DNA of 64,000 bases. Origin: Glaciihabitans tibetensis. GTDB taxonomy: Bacteria > Actinomycetota > Actinomycetes > Actinomycetales > Microbacteriaceae. The notes beneath the pieces were generated by a model. The model ran no database searches, was not told where the DNA came from, and was given only the letters and a program-made list of their open reading frames with translations. Made by a program: the position numbers and the translations under genes. Location: positions 124,001-188,000 of the forward strand of contig NZ_PVTL01000001.1 in NCBI RefSeq assembly GCF_003003265.1, in the 5' to 3' direction. Of this stretch, positions 39,593-48,778 are shown piece by piece. The stretch's first letter is position 1, and each line of letters opens with the position of its first letter.

Positions 39593-40690
39593 TCACTGCT
39601 TCTCATCTTCTTTTCGGGCCTCCTGCTCGGCGCGGCGGACCGCGGCCCGCTCACTGTTGATGCGGATGCGCAGTCCATCGCGGGTATCTTTGGCCTGTTG
39701 CTCGGCCTTCTTGTCGCTGACCTTCGTGTCGCGCGGCGGCAGTTGGATGTGCTCTTCGGCGGCGATGCCGGCCTGGAGCTGCCTGCCGCGCTCGATCTCG
39801 GCGTCGATCTCGGCGCCGAAGAGGAGCGCGATGTTGGAGATCCAGACCCACAGGAGGAAGACGATGATGCTTCCGATGGAGCCGTACGTCTCGTTGTAGC
39901 TGGAAAAGTTCACCACGTAGAACCCGAATGCCGCTGATGCGAGGACCCAGATGAGGAGGGCCACCAACGCACCCATACTCATCCAGCGAAACTTCGGCTG
40001 GCGAACGTTCGGTGTCGCGTAGTAGAGGATCGCCATGATGACCACGGCGAGTGCGGCAAGCAGCGGCCAGCGCACGATGTTCCACACAAAGACCGCCGTC
40101 TCCCCGAGTCCCAGCAGGCTGCCAATCTGTTCCGCAATTGGTCCACTGATGACGAGAAGGACCGCCGCTATTACGGCACAGACGATGGCGATGACGGTGA
40201 CGAGAAGAATGACCGGGCGAAGCTTCCAGAACGGGCGTCCCTCTTCGATTGAGTAGATCCGGTTCATAGCGCGGCTAAATGCTCCCACGAAGCCGGATGC
40301 TGACCACAGCGCACCCACGATACCGATTACGAGAGCCAGCCCGGCGGAAGGCGACTGGGTGAGATTCTGGATCGGCTCCTTGATGATGTCGAGCGTGTCC
40401 TGGGGAACGAGTCCGCCGAGAAGATCAAGCAGAGCGTTCGTGGTTTTCTCGGCGTCACTCACGAGACCCAGGATCGAGACAAAGGCGAGCAAGGCGGGAA
40501 ACAGTGCCAGGGTTCCGTAGTAGGTGAGTGCGGCGGCTAAGTCGGTGCACTGGTCAGAAGTGAATTCGCGCATGGTCTTGCGCAGGATGTACTTCCACGA
40601 GCGTTTGGTGAGGTCGGTGGGGGAGTCAGGTTTCCTCGAATCCTCCGGGTCTGGCGCGGTACGTTCGCGTTCGCTGGCTCGTTCAGACAC
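39593..40690 (-). CDS. YihY/BrkB family membrane protein
   Basis: 365 residues from a GTG after AAGGAG. Six membrane helices lie between residues 60 and 300 with charged ends. QCTDLAAALTYYGTLALFPALLAFV, GALWSASGFVGAFSRAMN and the conserved ALLFGAEIDAEIERGR are the family signature. BrkB was misnamed RNase BN; its role is still unclear, and transport across the inner membrane is usually proposed. It seems to head or belong to the envelope gene group with the DUF3618 operon downstream on the same strand. Confidence 0.92.
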   Translation of the reverse strand: MSERASERERTAPDPEDSRKPDSPTDLTKRSWKYILRKTMREFTSDQCTDLAAALTYYGTLALFPALLAFVSILGLVSDAEKTTNALLDLLGGLVPQDTLDIIKEPIQNLTQSPSAGLALVIGIVGALWSASGFVGAFSRAMNRIYSIEEGRPFWKLRPVILLVTVIAIVCAVIAAVLLVISGPIAEQIGSLLGLGETAVFVWNIVRWPLLAALAVVIMAILYYATPNVRQPKFRWMSMGALVALLIWVLASAAFGFYVVNFSSYNETYGSIGSIIVFLLWVWISNIALLFGAEIDAEIERGRQLQAGIAAEEHIQLPPRDTKVSDKKAEQQAKDTRDGLRIRINSERAAVRRAEQEARKEDEKQ

Positions 40691-40738
40691 GATGACTCCT
40701 TGGTTGGTGCAAACCGGTGGTGGACGGTTACTTATGGG

Positions 40739-41248
40739 CTATTTATGGGCTCTCTTGACGGCCCGTCTGGCTTTTCTTGATGTCTTTTTCGCGGCTTTCA
40801 CCAGCGGATCGTGGGATGCCTTGGCTGGCTTCGTTCGCGGCGCCGGCTTGGCAGGCTTGGCCGGCTTCGCGGGCTCCGGTGGCGCGGCCAGCGTCGGTGC
40901 CCACGTGTGTGCCGGCGTGTGTGCCCGCGTCTGTGCCTGCGTCTGTTGTCGAGCCGATCCCCGGCCGGTCCGGATGAGCACCGCGGCGATGGTTCCCACC
41001 GCGATCACCGACACGAGTATCAGCCGCACTGGGTCCTTTGTGTATTGCGCCCGGACGGCCGCGAACGACCGCTGCGCTGTTTTCTTCACGGGCCGGACGA
41101 TGCGCTGAGGATCCAGCCGGCGTTCGATTTCGGAGAGCGTTTTGTCGAGATCTGCGCGGGCGCGCTCAGCATCGAGCCGGATCGCATTCACTCCGGCTTC
41201 CGCGTCGGGTGGGGGAGGCGTCTGGTCGTCCGGCTGACCCGTAGTCAT
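40739..41248 (-). CDS. DUF3618 family protein
   Basis: 169 residues from the ATG at 41248. AERARADLDKTLSEIERRLDP is the DUF3618 helix, one membrane helix follows (LILVSVIAVGTIAAVLI), and the C terminus is a Lys/Ala/Pro-rich tail (PAKPAKPAKP, KKTSRKARRAVKRAHK). The tail resembles DNA- or wall-interacting tails. It overlaps the previous gene by ATGA and is the third gene of the operon. Confidence 0.85.
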   Translation of the reverse strand: MTTGQPDDQTPPPPDAEAGVNAIRLDAERARADLDKTLSEIERRLDPQRIVRPVKKTAQRSFAAVRAQYTKDPVRLILVSVIAVGTIAAVLIRTGRGSARQQTQAQTRAHTPAHTWAPTLAAPPEPAKPAKPAKPAPRTKPAKASHDPLVKAAKKTSRKARRAVKRAHK

Positions 41249-41655
41249 CGGTTCTCTCCCTTCAACGTACGGATGTCCTCCTTGACACTGTCGATGGACT
41301 CGGTCGGAAGCGGCGGCACGGCCGTCTTGAGCTTGTTTCGGCCGAGCAGTACGAGGACACCAGCAACCACAAGCAACATCACCCCAACAATCAACGCGGC
41401 CAGCCAAGGAGCCAGCACCGTGGCGAGCCCGAGAATTGCGGTGGTGATCAGGACACCCAGCGCATAGAGAGCGACAATCGCGCCGCCCAGAACCAACCCC
41501 GCGCCGATGCCTGCACCCTTGAGCTTCTCCACGAGTTCGACCTGCGCTGCGCGCAGCTCGTCGCGGATCAGTCGCGAGATCTGAGCCGGCAGCTGGCGAA
41601 ATAGACCGATCAGTCCGAGCTTCTCGCCGATTCCCGGGTTGTAGTCATCAGGCAT
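41245..41655 (-). CDS. Phage-holin-like membrane protein (holin superfamily III-type)
   Basis: 136 residues from the ATG at 41655. An amphipathic segment FRQLPAQISRLIRDELRAAQVELVEKLKGAG is followed by two strong membrane helices, the pattern of the actinobacterial putative superfamily III holin domain (also called DUF1469). Despite the name these are housekeeping envelope proteins. It overlaps both neighbours (8 bases upstream, 4 downstream), so the three genes form one operon. Confidence 0.85.
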   Translation of the reverse strand: MPDDYNPGIGEKLGLIGLFRQLPAQISRLIRDELRAAQVELVEKLKGAGIGAGLVLGGAIVALYALGVLITTAILGLATVLAPWLAALIVGVMLLVVAGVLVLLGRNKLKTAVPPLPTESIDSVKEDIRTLKGENR

Positions 41656-42013
41656 TCTGTTCACCGCGGTTTTCTGTGCTGTCTGGGGTGACCGGGGTTT
41701 GTGGGCTGCCGGGGGTGTCTGTGCTGCCGGGGTCTTGTTCGGCGCTGCCTGGGTTGTGCTCTGCGCTGTGCTTGGGCGCAGGGTCATCCGCCTGCCCCGG
41801 GACCTTCTGTGAAAGGTCACCGACCAGGTCTCCAACGACCGGGATGTTCTCTCGCGCGAAATCGGCCGCGGTCGCAACTGATTTCTGGATCCGCGGATTG
41901 TGCAACACGTCGTTCGCTTGCTTTTTCAGGTCTTCGTAACCTTTGCGACCGACGCGTGTTCCCAGCACGTAACCGGCGGCGACGCCGAGGGCGAATACAA
42001 TTTTTCCTTGCAC
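41648..42013 (-). CDS. YtxH-like protein with Pro/Thr-rich tail
   Basis: 121 residues from a GTG with AAGGAG upstream. GKIVFALGVAAGYVLGTRVGRKGYEDLKKQA gives the short glycine-zipper membrane helix and following amphipathic helix of YtxH-like proteins. The last 50 residues are Pro/Asp/Ser/Thr-rich and disordered. It is the first gene of the envelope operon, and its stop lies inside the next coding region. Confidence 0.82.
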   Translation of the reverse strand: MQGKIVFALGVAAGYVLGTRVGRKGYEDLKKQANDVLHNPRIQKSVATAADFARENIPVVGDLVGDLSQKVPGQADDPAPKHSAEHNPGSAEQDPGSTDTPGSPQTPVTPDSTENRGEQNA

Positions 42014-42147
42014 AGTAACTCCTTCGTTGACGCCGTCGAGAGGCTGCCGTATTTAAGCATAGCCACCCCGAAAAGGGGGGTATTGCTGTCTCGCTCGAGT
42101 CTGGATAATGACCTCCTGCACCGCCGGAAGCTGAGGTACCGTAGGCC

Positions 42148-42639
42148 ATGATCTCTCGCCGCCACACTCCGATCCCGCCCGGCCCCGGTCAAGAATCGGT
42201 GTGGGACTACCCCCGCCCGCCGCGCGTCGAAGTGATGAACCAGCGCGTCACCATCGAGCTGGCCGGTGTCACCCTTGTGGACACAACCGACGTCGTGCGT
42301 GTCCTCGAGACCAGCCACCCTCCGGCCTACTACGTACCCCGCGGAGCCTTCGCGTCTGGGTCGCTCGCGCCCGTACCCGGAATCACTCACTGCGAGTTCA
42401 AAGGAGCGGCCAGCTACCTCTCGGTAGGCGGTGTGGACCGCGCGGGCTGGTTCTATCCCCGGCCCCTCCCCGGCTACGAATCTCTCGCCGATCGAGTCTG
42501 CGTGTACCCGGGGGCGATGGATCGGTGCACTGTTGACGGGGAGACGGTTGTGGCGCAGGAAGGCGACTTCTACGGTGGATGGATCACCTCGAATATCGTT
42601 GGCCCGTTCAAGGGCGCACCAGGAACCTGGGGATGGTAG
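42148..42639 (+). CDS. DUF427 domain protein
   Basis: 163 residues. VWDYPRPPRVE, RVLETSHPPAYYVPR, CEFKGAASYLSVGG, GWFYPRPLPGYE, RVCVYPGAMDRC and EGDFYGGWIT are the signature blocks of DUF427, a small beta-tent fold of unknown activity. TACCGT at 42137-42142 is five bases before the ATG (leaderless). Confidence 0.9.
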   Translation: MISRRHTPIPPGPGQESVWDYPRPPRVEVMNQRVTIELAGVTLVDTTDVVRVLETSHPPAYYVPRGAFASGSLAPVPGITHCEFKGAASYLSVGGVDRAGWFYPRPLPGYESLADRVCVYPGAMDRCTVDGETVVAQEGDFYGGWITSNIVGPFKGAPGTWGW

Positions 42640-42721
42640 CGATTCAGCTTTCGTCCAGCTGCCATCCATATTCGCGGGATACTTTCTAGAAATACGCAAC
42701 TCCGACGAAAGTAGTAGAGCG

Positions 42722-43411
42722 ATGGGCTTCCTTGACCGACTTCTCGGACGCGAAGATCCGAAAGACTCGAACGAGCCGCAGTACCGCAGAAATGGAACCC
42801 CGGCGCCGGAGCGAACCGACGATGAGATTGCCGTGGAGCGTTACCGATACCTGCTGCGCACGGCCCCGCCGGAAACCATCGAAGAGGTGCACCGCGAGGC
42901 GTTCTCGAAGCTGACCCCGGAACAGCGCACCGTATTGTTCGACCAGCTCACCGCCAATGCTCCCGCGGGCGACAAGCCGCGTGGACAGGATGCGGCGTCC
43001 CTCGCTACGTCTGCGACCCGATCGGAGCTTCGCCAGCCCGGCACCATGGAACGCTCGATGGCCGGCGGCGGTGGCGGCGCGGGGATGGGCTTCGGTTCGA
43101 TGGTCGCCGGGTCATTGCTCGGGACCGTAGCCGGTTACGTTATCGGGTCTGCGTTGATGAGTTCATTCCTGCCGGACGCCGGTTCGGACGGTTCGAGCGA
43201 CGCGTCGGGTGACGGTGACGGCGGCGACTCTGGTGACGGCGGCGACAGCGGAGACGCCAGCGGCTCCGGCGATGCGACGGCCGCGTCAGCTGACGGCGGC
43301 TACGGGGGTGGCGACTCCGGCGGAGGGGATTACGGTGGCGGCGACTTCGGTGGCGGCGGCTTTGGAGGAGATTTTGGTGGCGGCGACTTCGGTGGTGGCG
43401 GCGACTTCTAG
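42722..43411 (+). CDS. Hypothetical actinobacterial protein with Gly/Asp-rich tail
   Basis: 229 residues from the ATG at 42722 (MGFLDRLLGRED). A helical domain (VERYRYLLRTAPPETIEEVHREAFSKLTPEQRT) is followed by one probable membrane helix with glycines (AGSLLGTVAGYVIGSALM), then an acidic Asp/Ser/Gly region and a GGGDFGGG repeat tail. Homologues with the YRYLLRTAPPETIE block are, to my knowledge, sometimes labelled cation-transporting ATPase, which the sequence does not support. Function unknown. Confidence 0.75.
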   Translation: MGFLDRLLGREDPKDSNEPQYRRNGTPAPERTDDEIAVERYRYLLRTAPPETIEEVHREAFSKLTPEQRTVLFDQLTANAPAGDKPRGQDAASLATSATRSELRQPGTMERSMAGGGGGAGMGFGSMVAGSLLGTVAGYVIGSALMSSFLPDAGSDGSSDASGDGDGGDSGDGGDSGDASGSGDATAASADGGYGGGDSGGGDYGGGDFGGGGFGGDFGGGDFGGGGDF

Positions 43412-43417
43412 GACGGT

Positions 43418-43446
43418 CGACCCGGCGGCACCGGGCCGCCCGGTCG
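43418..43446. terminator. Possible hairpin between two convergent genes
   Basis: An 11-bp stem with one mismatch (43418-43428 with 43436-43446) lies between the Gly-rich protein gene and corA. No T run follows on either strand, so termination strength is doubtful. Confidence 0.35.
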
Positions 43447-43496
43447 GGTGAGGCTCGGCATCCCGGCGACTGTCCGCGTGGTGACGGCGTGCCTGG

Positions 43497-44513
43497 CTAG
43501 AGCCAGCCCTTTCTCTTGAACACGAGATAGAGGCCGCCTCCGAGGGCAACCATCAGGCTGAGCGAGAACGGGTACCCCCACTCCCAGTCCAGCTCAGGCA
43601 TGTGGTCGAAGTTCATCCCATAGATTGCGCCGACCAGCGTGGGTGCGAAGAGGATTGCCGCCCACGACGAAATCTTCTTGACCTCTTCACCCTGTCTCAG
43701 ACTGGTTTCACTGAGCGTTCGGGTTTCGTCGTTCTGGCGCTGGGCGATGAGCGTGGAGTGGGTGACCAGCGCGTTCTGGAGCAGGGTGCGGAACCCGTCA
43801 ACGCGCTCGACGACCCGGATGACGTGGTCCTCCACGTCTCGGATCTCGCGCTTGAGCTCAAGCGCGCCCTCCTCGCGGCGAAGCATGTTCTTGAGTTCGG
43901 ACAGCATGACCTGCAACGGTTGGGTAGCGCGTTGGAAGGCAATCACCTCGCGCGAGAGTTCGTAGATGCGACGCGACACGGTGGGGTCGGACCCGAACAG
44001 CTGGTCCTCAATCTCGTCGATGTCGGTCTCCAAACCCGCGACGACGGGAAGGTAGTCGTCGACCACCTGGTCGAGGACGGCGTACATCACGGCGCGCGGA
44101 CCTCGGGCGAGAAGTTCGGGGGAGTTCTCCACACGTTCGCGGACGCCCGCTAACTTGGGCGATTCCGCGTGCATGATGGTGATCGCGAAGTCGGGCCCGA
44201 TGAACAAATGCACCTCGCCAAACTCCACTTGTTCTGTGGAGTCGATGTACCGGGCCGGCCTGAGGACGATGAACAGGGTGTCGCCGTACCGCTCAAGCTT
44301 GGGCCGTTGGTGGCCGGTGAGCGTGTCTTCCACGGCGAGGTGATGGAGGTTGAACTCCGTCGCGACGACCTGCACCTCATCCTCTGTCGGGCGATACAGC
44401 GAGATCCAGGCGAAGCCCTTTCGTTCCTGCGACAACTCGTGAGTTGTGTCGAGGTTGATCGGGTCCGGGGTGCGGATACCTTTGACGTACACGGCATTGT
44501 CGACGAGGGGCAT
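43497..44513 (-). CDS. corA: CorA family divalent metal transporter
   Basis: 338 residues from the ATG at 44513. The large N-terminal cytoplasmic domain is followed by a long stalk helix and two C-terminal membrane helices; the first ends in the selectivity motif YGMNF (about residues 298-302), and the loop reads MPELDWEWGYPF. This is the standard magnesium/cobalt channel subunit. A weak -10 (CAGACT) stands six bases before the ATG. It diverges from the iron transporter gene across 56 bases. Confidence 0.93.
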   Translation of the reverse strand: MPLVDNAVYVKGIRTPDPINLDTTHELSQERKGFAWISLYRPTEDEVQVVATEFNLHHLAVEDTLTGHQRPKLERYGDTLFIVLRPARYIDSTEQVEFGEVHLFIGPDFAITIMHAESPKLAGVRERVENSPELLARGPRAVMYAVLDQVVDDYLPVVAGLETDIDEIEDQLFGSDPTVSRRIYELSREVIAFQRATQPLQVMLSELKNMLRREEGALELKREIRDVEDHVIRVVERVDGFRTLLQNALVTHSTLIAQRQNDETRTLSETSLRQGEEVKKISSWAAILFAPTLVGAIYGMNFDHMPELDWEWGYPFSLSLMVALGGGLYLVFKRKGWL

Positions 44514-44569
44514 CGCACCAGTCTGCCCCGAACGGCGGTCCGCTCCAATTTGAGTGCGAGACTTAACGG

Positions 44570-45652
44570 GTGAACCCCCCTCCGACTCCCCGCGAGCTCC
44601 GCCGCTGGCGTCAGTACCTTGCAGCAGAACGAGCCGAGGCCGCTGTGTATCGGGATCTCGCTGGCCGACGCGACGGTGAGGAACGCGACATCCTGCTCGC
44701 GCTTGCTGCAGCCGAGGGCCGCCATGAGGCCCACTGGCTGGCTCTCCTCGGTGACGACGTCGGTAAGCCACGGCGCGGTGACCTGCGGACCCGGACGCTC
44801 GGGTTCCTCGCTCGCCGGTTCGGCTCTGTGTTTGTGCTTGCCTTAGCCCAACGCGCCGAATCCCGATCGCCCTACGACAAAGATGTGCATGCGACCGACG
44901 CGATGGCGGCCGACGAGCGCATCCACGAAGAAGTGGTGCGGGGCCTTGCGGCGCGGGGACGGAACCAACTCAGCGGCACATTCCGGGCGGCCGTGTTTGG
45001 GGCAAACGACGGATTGGTCAGTAACCTGGCGCTGGTGATGGGCGTGAGCGCGGCCGGGTTGTCGAATCAGGCGGTGTTTCTCACGGGAATATCGGGCCTT
45101 CTGGCCGGAGCACTTTCGATGGGCGCGGGGGAGTTTGTGTCCGTGCGCTCGCAGCGAGAACTGCTGGAAGCGTCCACTCCGAGTGCAAGCACCGAGAGCA
45201 CGTTGGGTGATCTTGATGTCGACGCGAACGAGCTCACCCTGGTGTATCGCGCCCGGGGCATGGCGCCGGCTGACGCCGAGGCAAAGGCGTCCCGCGCGTT
45301 CGCGGCTCTCAGTCCGGGCGGTTCCGCCCGTCCGATCACGGCCGCGATCGACCTGCCGAACCAGCACGAGGAAATCGGCACGGGACTCGGTGCTGCGGTG
45401 TCGAGCTTCTGGTTTTTTGCGAGCGGAGCGATCATCCCGATCATCCCCTACGTGATCGGGTTGGAGGGCACGGCGGCCGTAGTGGTTGCCAGCATCCTGG
45501 TCGGACTCGCGCTTCTCGCAACCGGATCGGTGGTGGGCCTGCTCTCCGGCGCTTCCCCGCTGAAGCGGGCACTCCGCCAGCTGGCGATCGGTTTTGGGGC
45601 TGCGGGAGCGACCTATCTCCTCGGCCTGGCCTTCGGGACGACCCTCGGCTGA
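44570..45652 (+). CDS. Ferritin-like/VIT1 fusion iron transporter (MbfA-like)
   Basis: 360 residues from a GTG. Residues about 10-125 form a ferritin-like (erythrin) helical bundle with Glu/His ligands (AAERAEAAVYRDLA, AAAEGRHEAHWLALL, ADERIHEEVV). The rest is a VIT1/CCC1 membrane domain (AAVFGANDGLVSNLALVMGVSAAG, then SMGAGEFVSVRSQRELLE). Fusions of this kind export iron or manganese from the cytoplasm. The following gene starts on its stop codon, so they are co-expressed. Confidence 0.92.
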   Translation: MNPPPTPRELRRWRQYLAAERAEAAVYRDLAGRRDGEERDILLALAAAEGRHEAHWLALLGDDVGKPRRGDLRTRTLGFLARRFGSVFVLALAQRAESRSPYDKDVHATDAMAADERIHEEVVRGLAARGRNQLSGTFRAAVFGANDGLVSNLALVMGVSAAGLSNQAVFLTGISGLLAGALSMGAGEFVSVRSQRELLEASTPSASTESTLGDLDVDANELTLVYRARGMAPADAEAKASRAFAALSPGGSARPITAAIDLPNQHEEIGTGLGAAVSSFWFFASGAIIPIIPYVIGLEGTAAVVVASILVGLALLATGSVVGLLSGASPLKRALRQLAIGFGAAGATYLLGLAFGTTLG

Positions 45653-46587
45653 TGATGGCTCGGTCGACGAAGGGCATTCGCGGGTATCTCCTCACCGCTT
45701 TTTCTGGTTCCCCTGACGGTATACCGCCGTGGGTGGCGCAGCTGGAACACGGCGACGACATCGGCTACTTCGGGCCGGGCTCTGCGGTGTGGACGGTCAA
45801 TGGCGGTACACCGGTGCTCGTCGCCGGTATCCGCGCGCTACTTATGCAGACACTTCATCCTGGCGCGATGGCGGGGGTGCACGATTGGTCCCGGTACCGG
45901 GAGGATCCGCTCGGACGGCTCGCAGGCACCGTACGCTGGGTGCTCAGCACCACATTCGACGACCGCGCGGGGGCTGAGGCCGGCTCCGCGCAGGTGCGGA
46001 AGATGCACACCCGCGTGACGGGCGAGTACACCGATGCCTCGGGCTCACGGCGGCCATATAGCGCAGCCGATCCCACCCTCGTGAGCTGGGTGCACGTCGT
46101 TTTTGCCGAGTCATTCCTCAGTTGCCACCAGCTGTTCGGGGGCGCGATTCCCGGGGGCGCCGATCGGTACGTCGCCGAATGGGCCTCGGCGGGTGAACTC
46201 ATGGGCGTGCTGAACCCGCCGCGCACCGAGGCTGAGTTGCGCGGGCAGCTGGAGGCCTTCGGCCCCGAGCTGGTCAGCGACGAGCGCGTCGCGGATGCAC
46301 TGCGGTTTATCCGTAAGCCCCCGCTGCACCCGTCGGTGATGCTGGGTTATCGCGTGCTGTTCGCGGGAGCCGTAGCGTCGCTGGATCCCCAGTATCGCCG
46401 CCTGCTCGGCCTGCGTCGCCCGTGGTGGCCGGCGCTCACCCTGACCCGCGGGGTGCTGGTCTTGCTTCGCTGGGTTCTCGGGCGACCCTCGTCGAGCGAG
46501 GTCTTCGCGCGTAAACGCATAGCGCGGCTCGCATCGCTGGATAGCCGGGCGCAGCGGTGGAATACTGGGGACGATGACGACAGTTGA
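45652..46587 (+). CDS. MpaB/Lcp-like haem oxygenase (DUF2236)
   Basis: 311 residues, starting within the TGA of the previous gene. The DUF2236 blocks are [22 protein letters not shown] with a conserved His likely to ligate haem, [22 protein letters not shown], and [11 protein letters not shown]. The family includes mycophenolic-acid enzyme MpaB and rubber oxygenase Lcp, which oxidatively cleave isoprenoid chains. No signal peptide is evident. It is translationally coupled to both neighbours. Confidence 0.88.
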   Translation: MMARSTKGIRGYLLTAFSGSPDGIPPWVAQLEHGDDIGYFGPGSAVWTVNGGTPVLVAGIRALLMQTLHPGAMAGVHDWSRYREDPLGRLAGTVRWVLSTTFDDRAGAEAGSAQVRKMHTRVTGEYTDASGSRRPYSAADPTLVSWVHVVFAESFLSCHQLFGGAIPGGADRYVAEWASAGELMGVLNPPRTEAELRGQLEAFGPELVSDERVADALRFIRKPPLHPSVMLGYRVLFAGAVASLDPQYRRLLGLRRPWWPALTLTRGVLVLLRWVLGRPSSSEVFARKRIARLASLDSRAQRWNTGDDDDS

Positions 46588-48019
46588 CGCCGTAGTAGTC
46601 GGATCCGGACCTAACGGCCTTGCGGCGGCCGTGACGATGGCCCGGGCTGGACTATCGGTCGCGGTGTACGAGCGAGCAGCCACAATCGGTGGCGGTGCCC
46701 GAACCGCCGAACTCACCCTTCCCGGCTTTCACCACGACGTGGGGTCGGCGATCCATCCGATGGCCCTCGCAAGTCCATTCTTTCGCGCGTTCGGGTTGAG
46801 CGACCGTATCGCCCTGACTGTGCCGGAGCTGTCGTACGCACACCCGCTCGACGGGCGTGACGCTGCAATCGCGTGGAGGAGCCTGGAGCGTACAGAGCAC
46901 GAGCTGGGTCGGGATGGCGCAGCGTGGCGATCGCTGTTTCAGCCTCTTGTCGACCAGATCGGCAACCTGGCCGAGATCTCTGGTTCGCCTCTGCTGCGGG
47001 TACCGCGACACCCGATCACGCTTGCGCATCTGGGCCTCCGGGTACTCGAGCAGGGCACCCCGACCTGGAACCTTCGCTTCCGTGAATCAGCTGCCCCTGC
47101 GCTGCTCACCGGCGTTATCGCGCATTCGATCCAAACGCTGCCGAGCATGGCGGCCGCTGCCGCCGGTCTCGTCCTCGCCGCACACGCTCACGCCGCCGGG
47201 TGGCCGGTGCCCGTCGGCGGAAGCCAGTCGATAATCAACGCTCTCGCAGCCGACCTGCGTTCCCACGGGGGCACCATCACCACCGATGCCCACATCACTT
47301 CGTTGGCGGAACTTCCTCCGTCGCGGGTCGTGCTGCTTGATACATCCGCCCGCGCCCTTCTGGATCTTGCTCCTGACTCCGTGCCGGCCGCCTACGCGCG
47401 AACACTGCGGTCGGTGAAGTACGGAAACGGTATCGCGAAGGTCGACTTCGCCCTGTCCGATGGTGTGCCGTGGGCAGACGCGCGCCTGCGTGAAGCCGCG
47501 ACCCTGCACCTCGGCGGCTTTCGCGCGGAGACCGCCGCGGGAGAGCGCACCGTGGCGCGCGGGCGGCTCCCGCGCAGCCCCTACGTGCTCGTCGCTCAGC
47601 CGAGCGCCCATGACCACACCCGCGCTCCCGAGGGAAAGCACGTGCTGTGGGCGTACACCCACGTGCCGAGGGGCTCGACGGTTGATCGTGCGGACGCGAT
47701 TGCGACGCAGATCGAACGATTCGCCCCAGGGTTCCGAGACACAATTCTCGCGCAGGCTTCCAGTTCAGCCCAGGATGTTGAGTACTCCAACCCGAATTAC
47801 ATCGGCGGCGATATCTCGGCAGGAGCCGTGAACCTGCGGCAGCTGCTGCGGCGCCCGACGCTGACCGATCCCTGGCGAACCCCGGTGCCGGGAGTGTACC
47901 TGTGCTCATCAGCGACATCGCCGGGGCCGGGAGTGCATGGCATGGCGGGTTGGCACGCCGCGGTCAGCGCCCTCCGCCACGAATTTGGGATACGGAAAGC
48001 GCCTGACCTGGCGCCCTGA
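46574..48019 (+). CDS. FAD-dependent oxidoreductase, phytoene-desaturase-like
   Basis: 481 residues, overlapping the DUF2236 gene by 14 bases. The N-terminal FAD motif is [20 protein letters not shown], followed by [12 protein letters not shown] and the C-terminal [24 protein letters not shown], typical of the crtI-like/amine-oxidase group. Other carotenoid genes are absent, so pigment synthesis is not supported. Pairing with a DUF2236 oxygenase suggests a joint role in an isoprenoid or lipid modification, but that is inference. Confidence 0.9.
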   Translation: MTTVDAVVVGSGPNGLAAAVTMARAGLSVAVYERAATIGGGARTAELTLPGFHHDVGSAIHPMALASPFFRAFGLSDRIALTVPELSYAHPLDGRDAAIAWRSLERTEHELGRDGAAWRSLFQPLVDQIGNLAEISGSPLLRVPRHPITLAHLGLRVLEQGTPTWNLRFRESAAPALLTGVIAHSIQTLPSMAAAAAGLVLAAHAHAAGWPVPVGGSQSIINALAADLRSHGGTITTDAHITSLAELPPSRVVLLDTSARALLDLAPDSVPAAYARTLRSVKYGNGIAKVDFALSDGVPWADARLREAATLHLGGFRAETAAGERTVARGRLPRSPYVLVAQPSAHDHTRAPEGKHVLWAYTHVPRGSTVDRADAIATQIERFAPGFRDTILAQASSSAQDVEYSNPNYIGGDISAGAVNLRQLLRRPTLTDPWRTPVPGVYLCSSATSPGPGVHGMAGWHAAVSALRHEFGIRKAPDLAP

Positions 48020-48044
48020 CAACAGACGGTGGCCGTGACGGCCG

Positions 48045-48374
48045 CTAGGACTTCTGTTTGTTTGGGTCGGAATTTCCGTGGGGCTCATCCATAAACTGCA
48101 TGCCCTGCGCCGAGTTGGCCGACAGGGTGAGTAGCTCAAGCCACTCGCGGTTGATGGTGGGTTGCTTGCTGCCGAAGTACTTGAAATACAGCGGGATGGC
48201 GGCGTCGATCCAGATGCTGCTCCTGCCGTCTCCCACGCTGGGGTCATCCTTCCACGAGAAAAAGAAGCTCTCCCTGCGTCGCAGCTTCGCGCCTATTACC
48301 AGCTGGAGGTGTGCCATGTCCCGGTCATCGAAAACGATCTCGACGCCCGAGTCTCCATACAAAATCTTGCCCAC
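48045..48374 (-). CDS. DUF7882 family protein of Microbacteriaceae type
   Basis: 109 residues from a GTG. GKILYGDSGVEIVFDDRDMAHLQLVIGAKLRRRESFFFSW, GDGRSSIWIDAAIPLYFKYFG and WLELLTLSAN are a highly conserved pattern that I know from Microbacteriaceae, where it is sometimes wrongly labelled ATP-dependent DNA ligase. It has no ligase motif. Function unknown; lineage-specific distribution makes it useful for placing the host. It converges with the FAD oxidoreductase gene. Confidence 0.82.
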   Translation of the reverse strand: MGKILYGDSGVEIVFDDRDMAHLQLVIGAKLRRRESFFFSWKDDPSVGDGRSSIWIDAAIPLYFKYFGSKQPTINREWLELLTLSANSAQGMQFMDEPHGNSDPNKQKS

Positions 48375-48640
48375 TTACTTGTTTCCGTTCTCTTTCCCCA
48401 GATGATCCGCGCCGTGCGTTGTTCGCAGAGTAGACCCCGACAGTCGTTGATTCAATCGCACTCGCCGCCGTCGGGTGGCGTAGATCACGACGTGACCTGA
48501 AGTTCAGCCGTAGGCGACCCCCACAGCCGAGAACGTTCGTTGCGGGAGCTGGATTGCTCGACCGAGCCCGGAGCACGAGGTGCTGACCGTTGATCTCATA
48601 TCGTTCCCCCCACCCGCAGCATTGTGGCTGACAATCAAAC

Positions 48641-48664
48641 CCCCGCGTGGGCGACCACGCGGGG
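48641..48664 (-). terminator. GNRA-type hairpin, probable terminator of the small minus-strand gene
   Basis: CCCCGCGTGG pairs with CCACGCGGGG across a 4-base loop, a perfect 10-bp stem. On the minus strand it is followed by a T-containing run (GTTTGATTGT). It lies about 160 bases past the stop of the gene at 48825-49055. Confidence 0.55.
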
Positions 48665-48730
48665 CGGCTAGACTCCACCGCGCCGTACGGAGTCAGTCTC
48701 ACACGCTCAACTAGAGGGTGAAACGGGCTT

Positions 48731-48758
48731 GCGATGGCACCGCGCAGGGTGCTATCGC
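48731..48758. other. 11-bp hairpin in the structured region
   Basis: GCGATGGCACC (48731-48741) pairs with GGTGCTATCGC (48748-48758), with one G-U type mismatch, around the loop GCGCAG. No T run follows on either strand, so it is not a standard terminator. Confidence 0.6.
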
Positions 48759-48778
48759 TCTTGCGCCCCCCTGAGTGC

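Noticed and set aside
46574..48019. Carotenoid biosynthesis operon
   Set aside because: Only a crtI-like flavoprotein is present; no phytoene synthase, prenyltransferase or cyclase gene is near.
48045..48374. ATP-dependent DNA ligase annotation
   Set aside because: The 109-residue protein has no nucleotidyltransferase KxDG motif; the name seems to be a transferred error within the family.
48540..48600. Possible tRNA remnant in the gap (GTCGAGC-like T-arm resemblance)
   Set aside because: No acceptor, D or anticodon arm can be folded around it.
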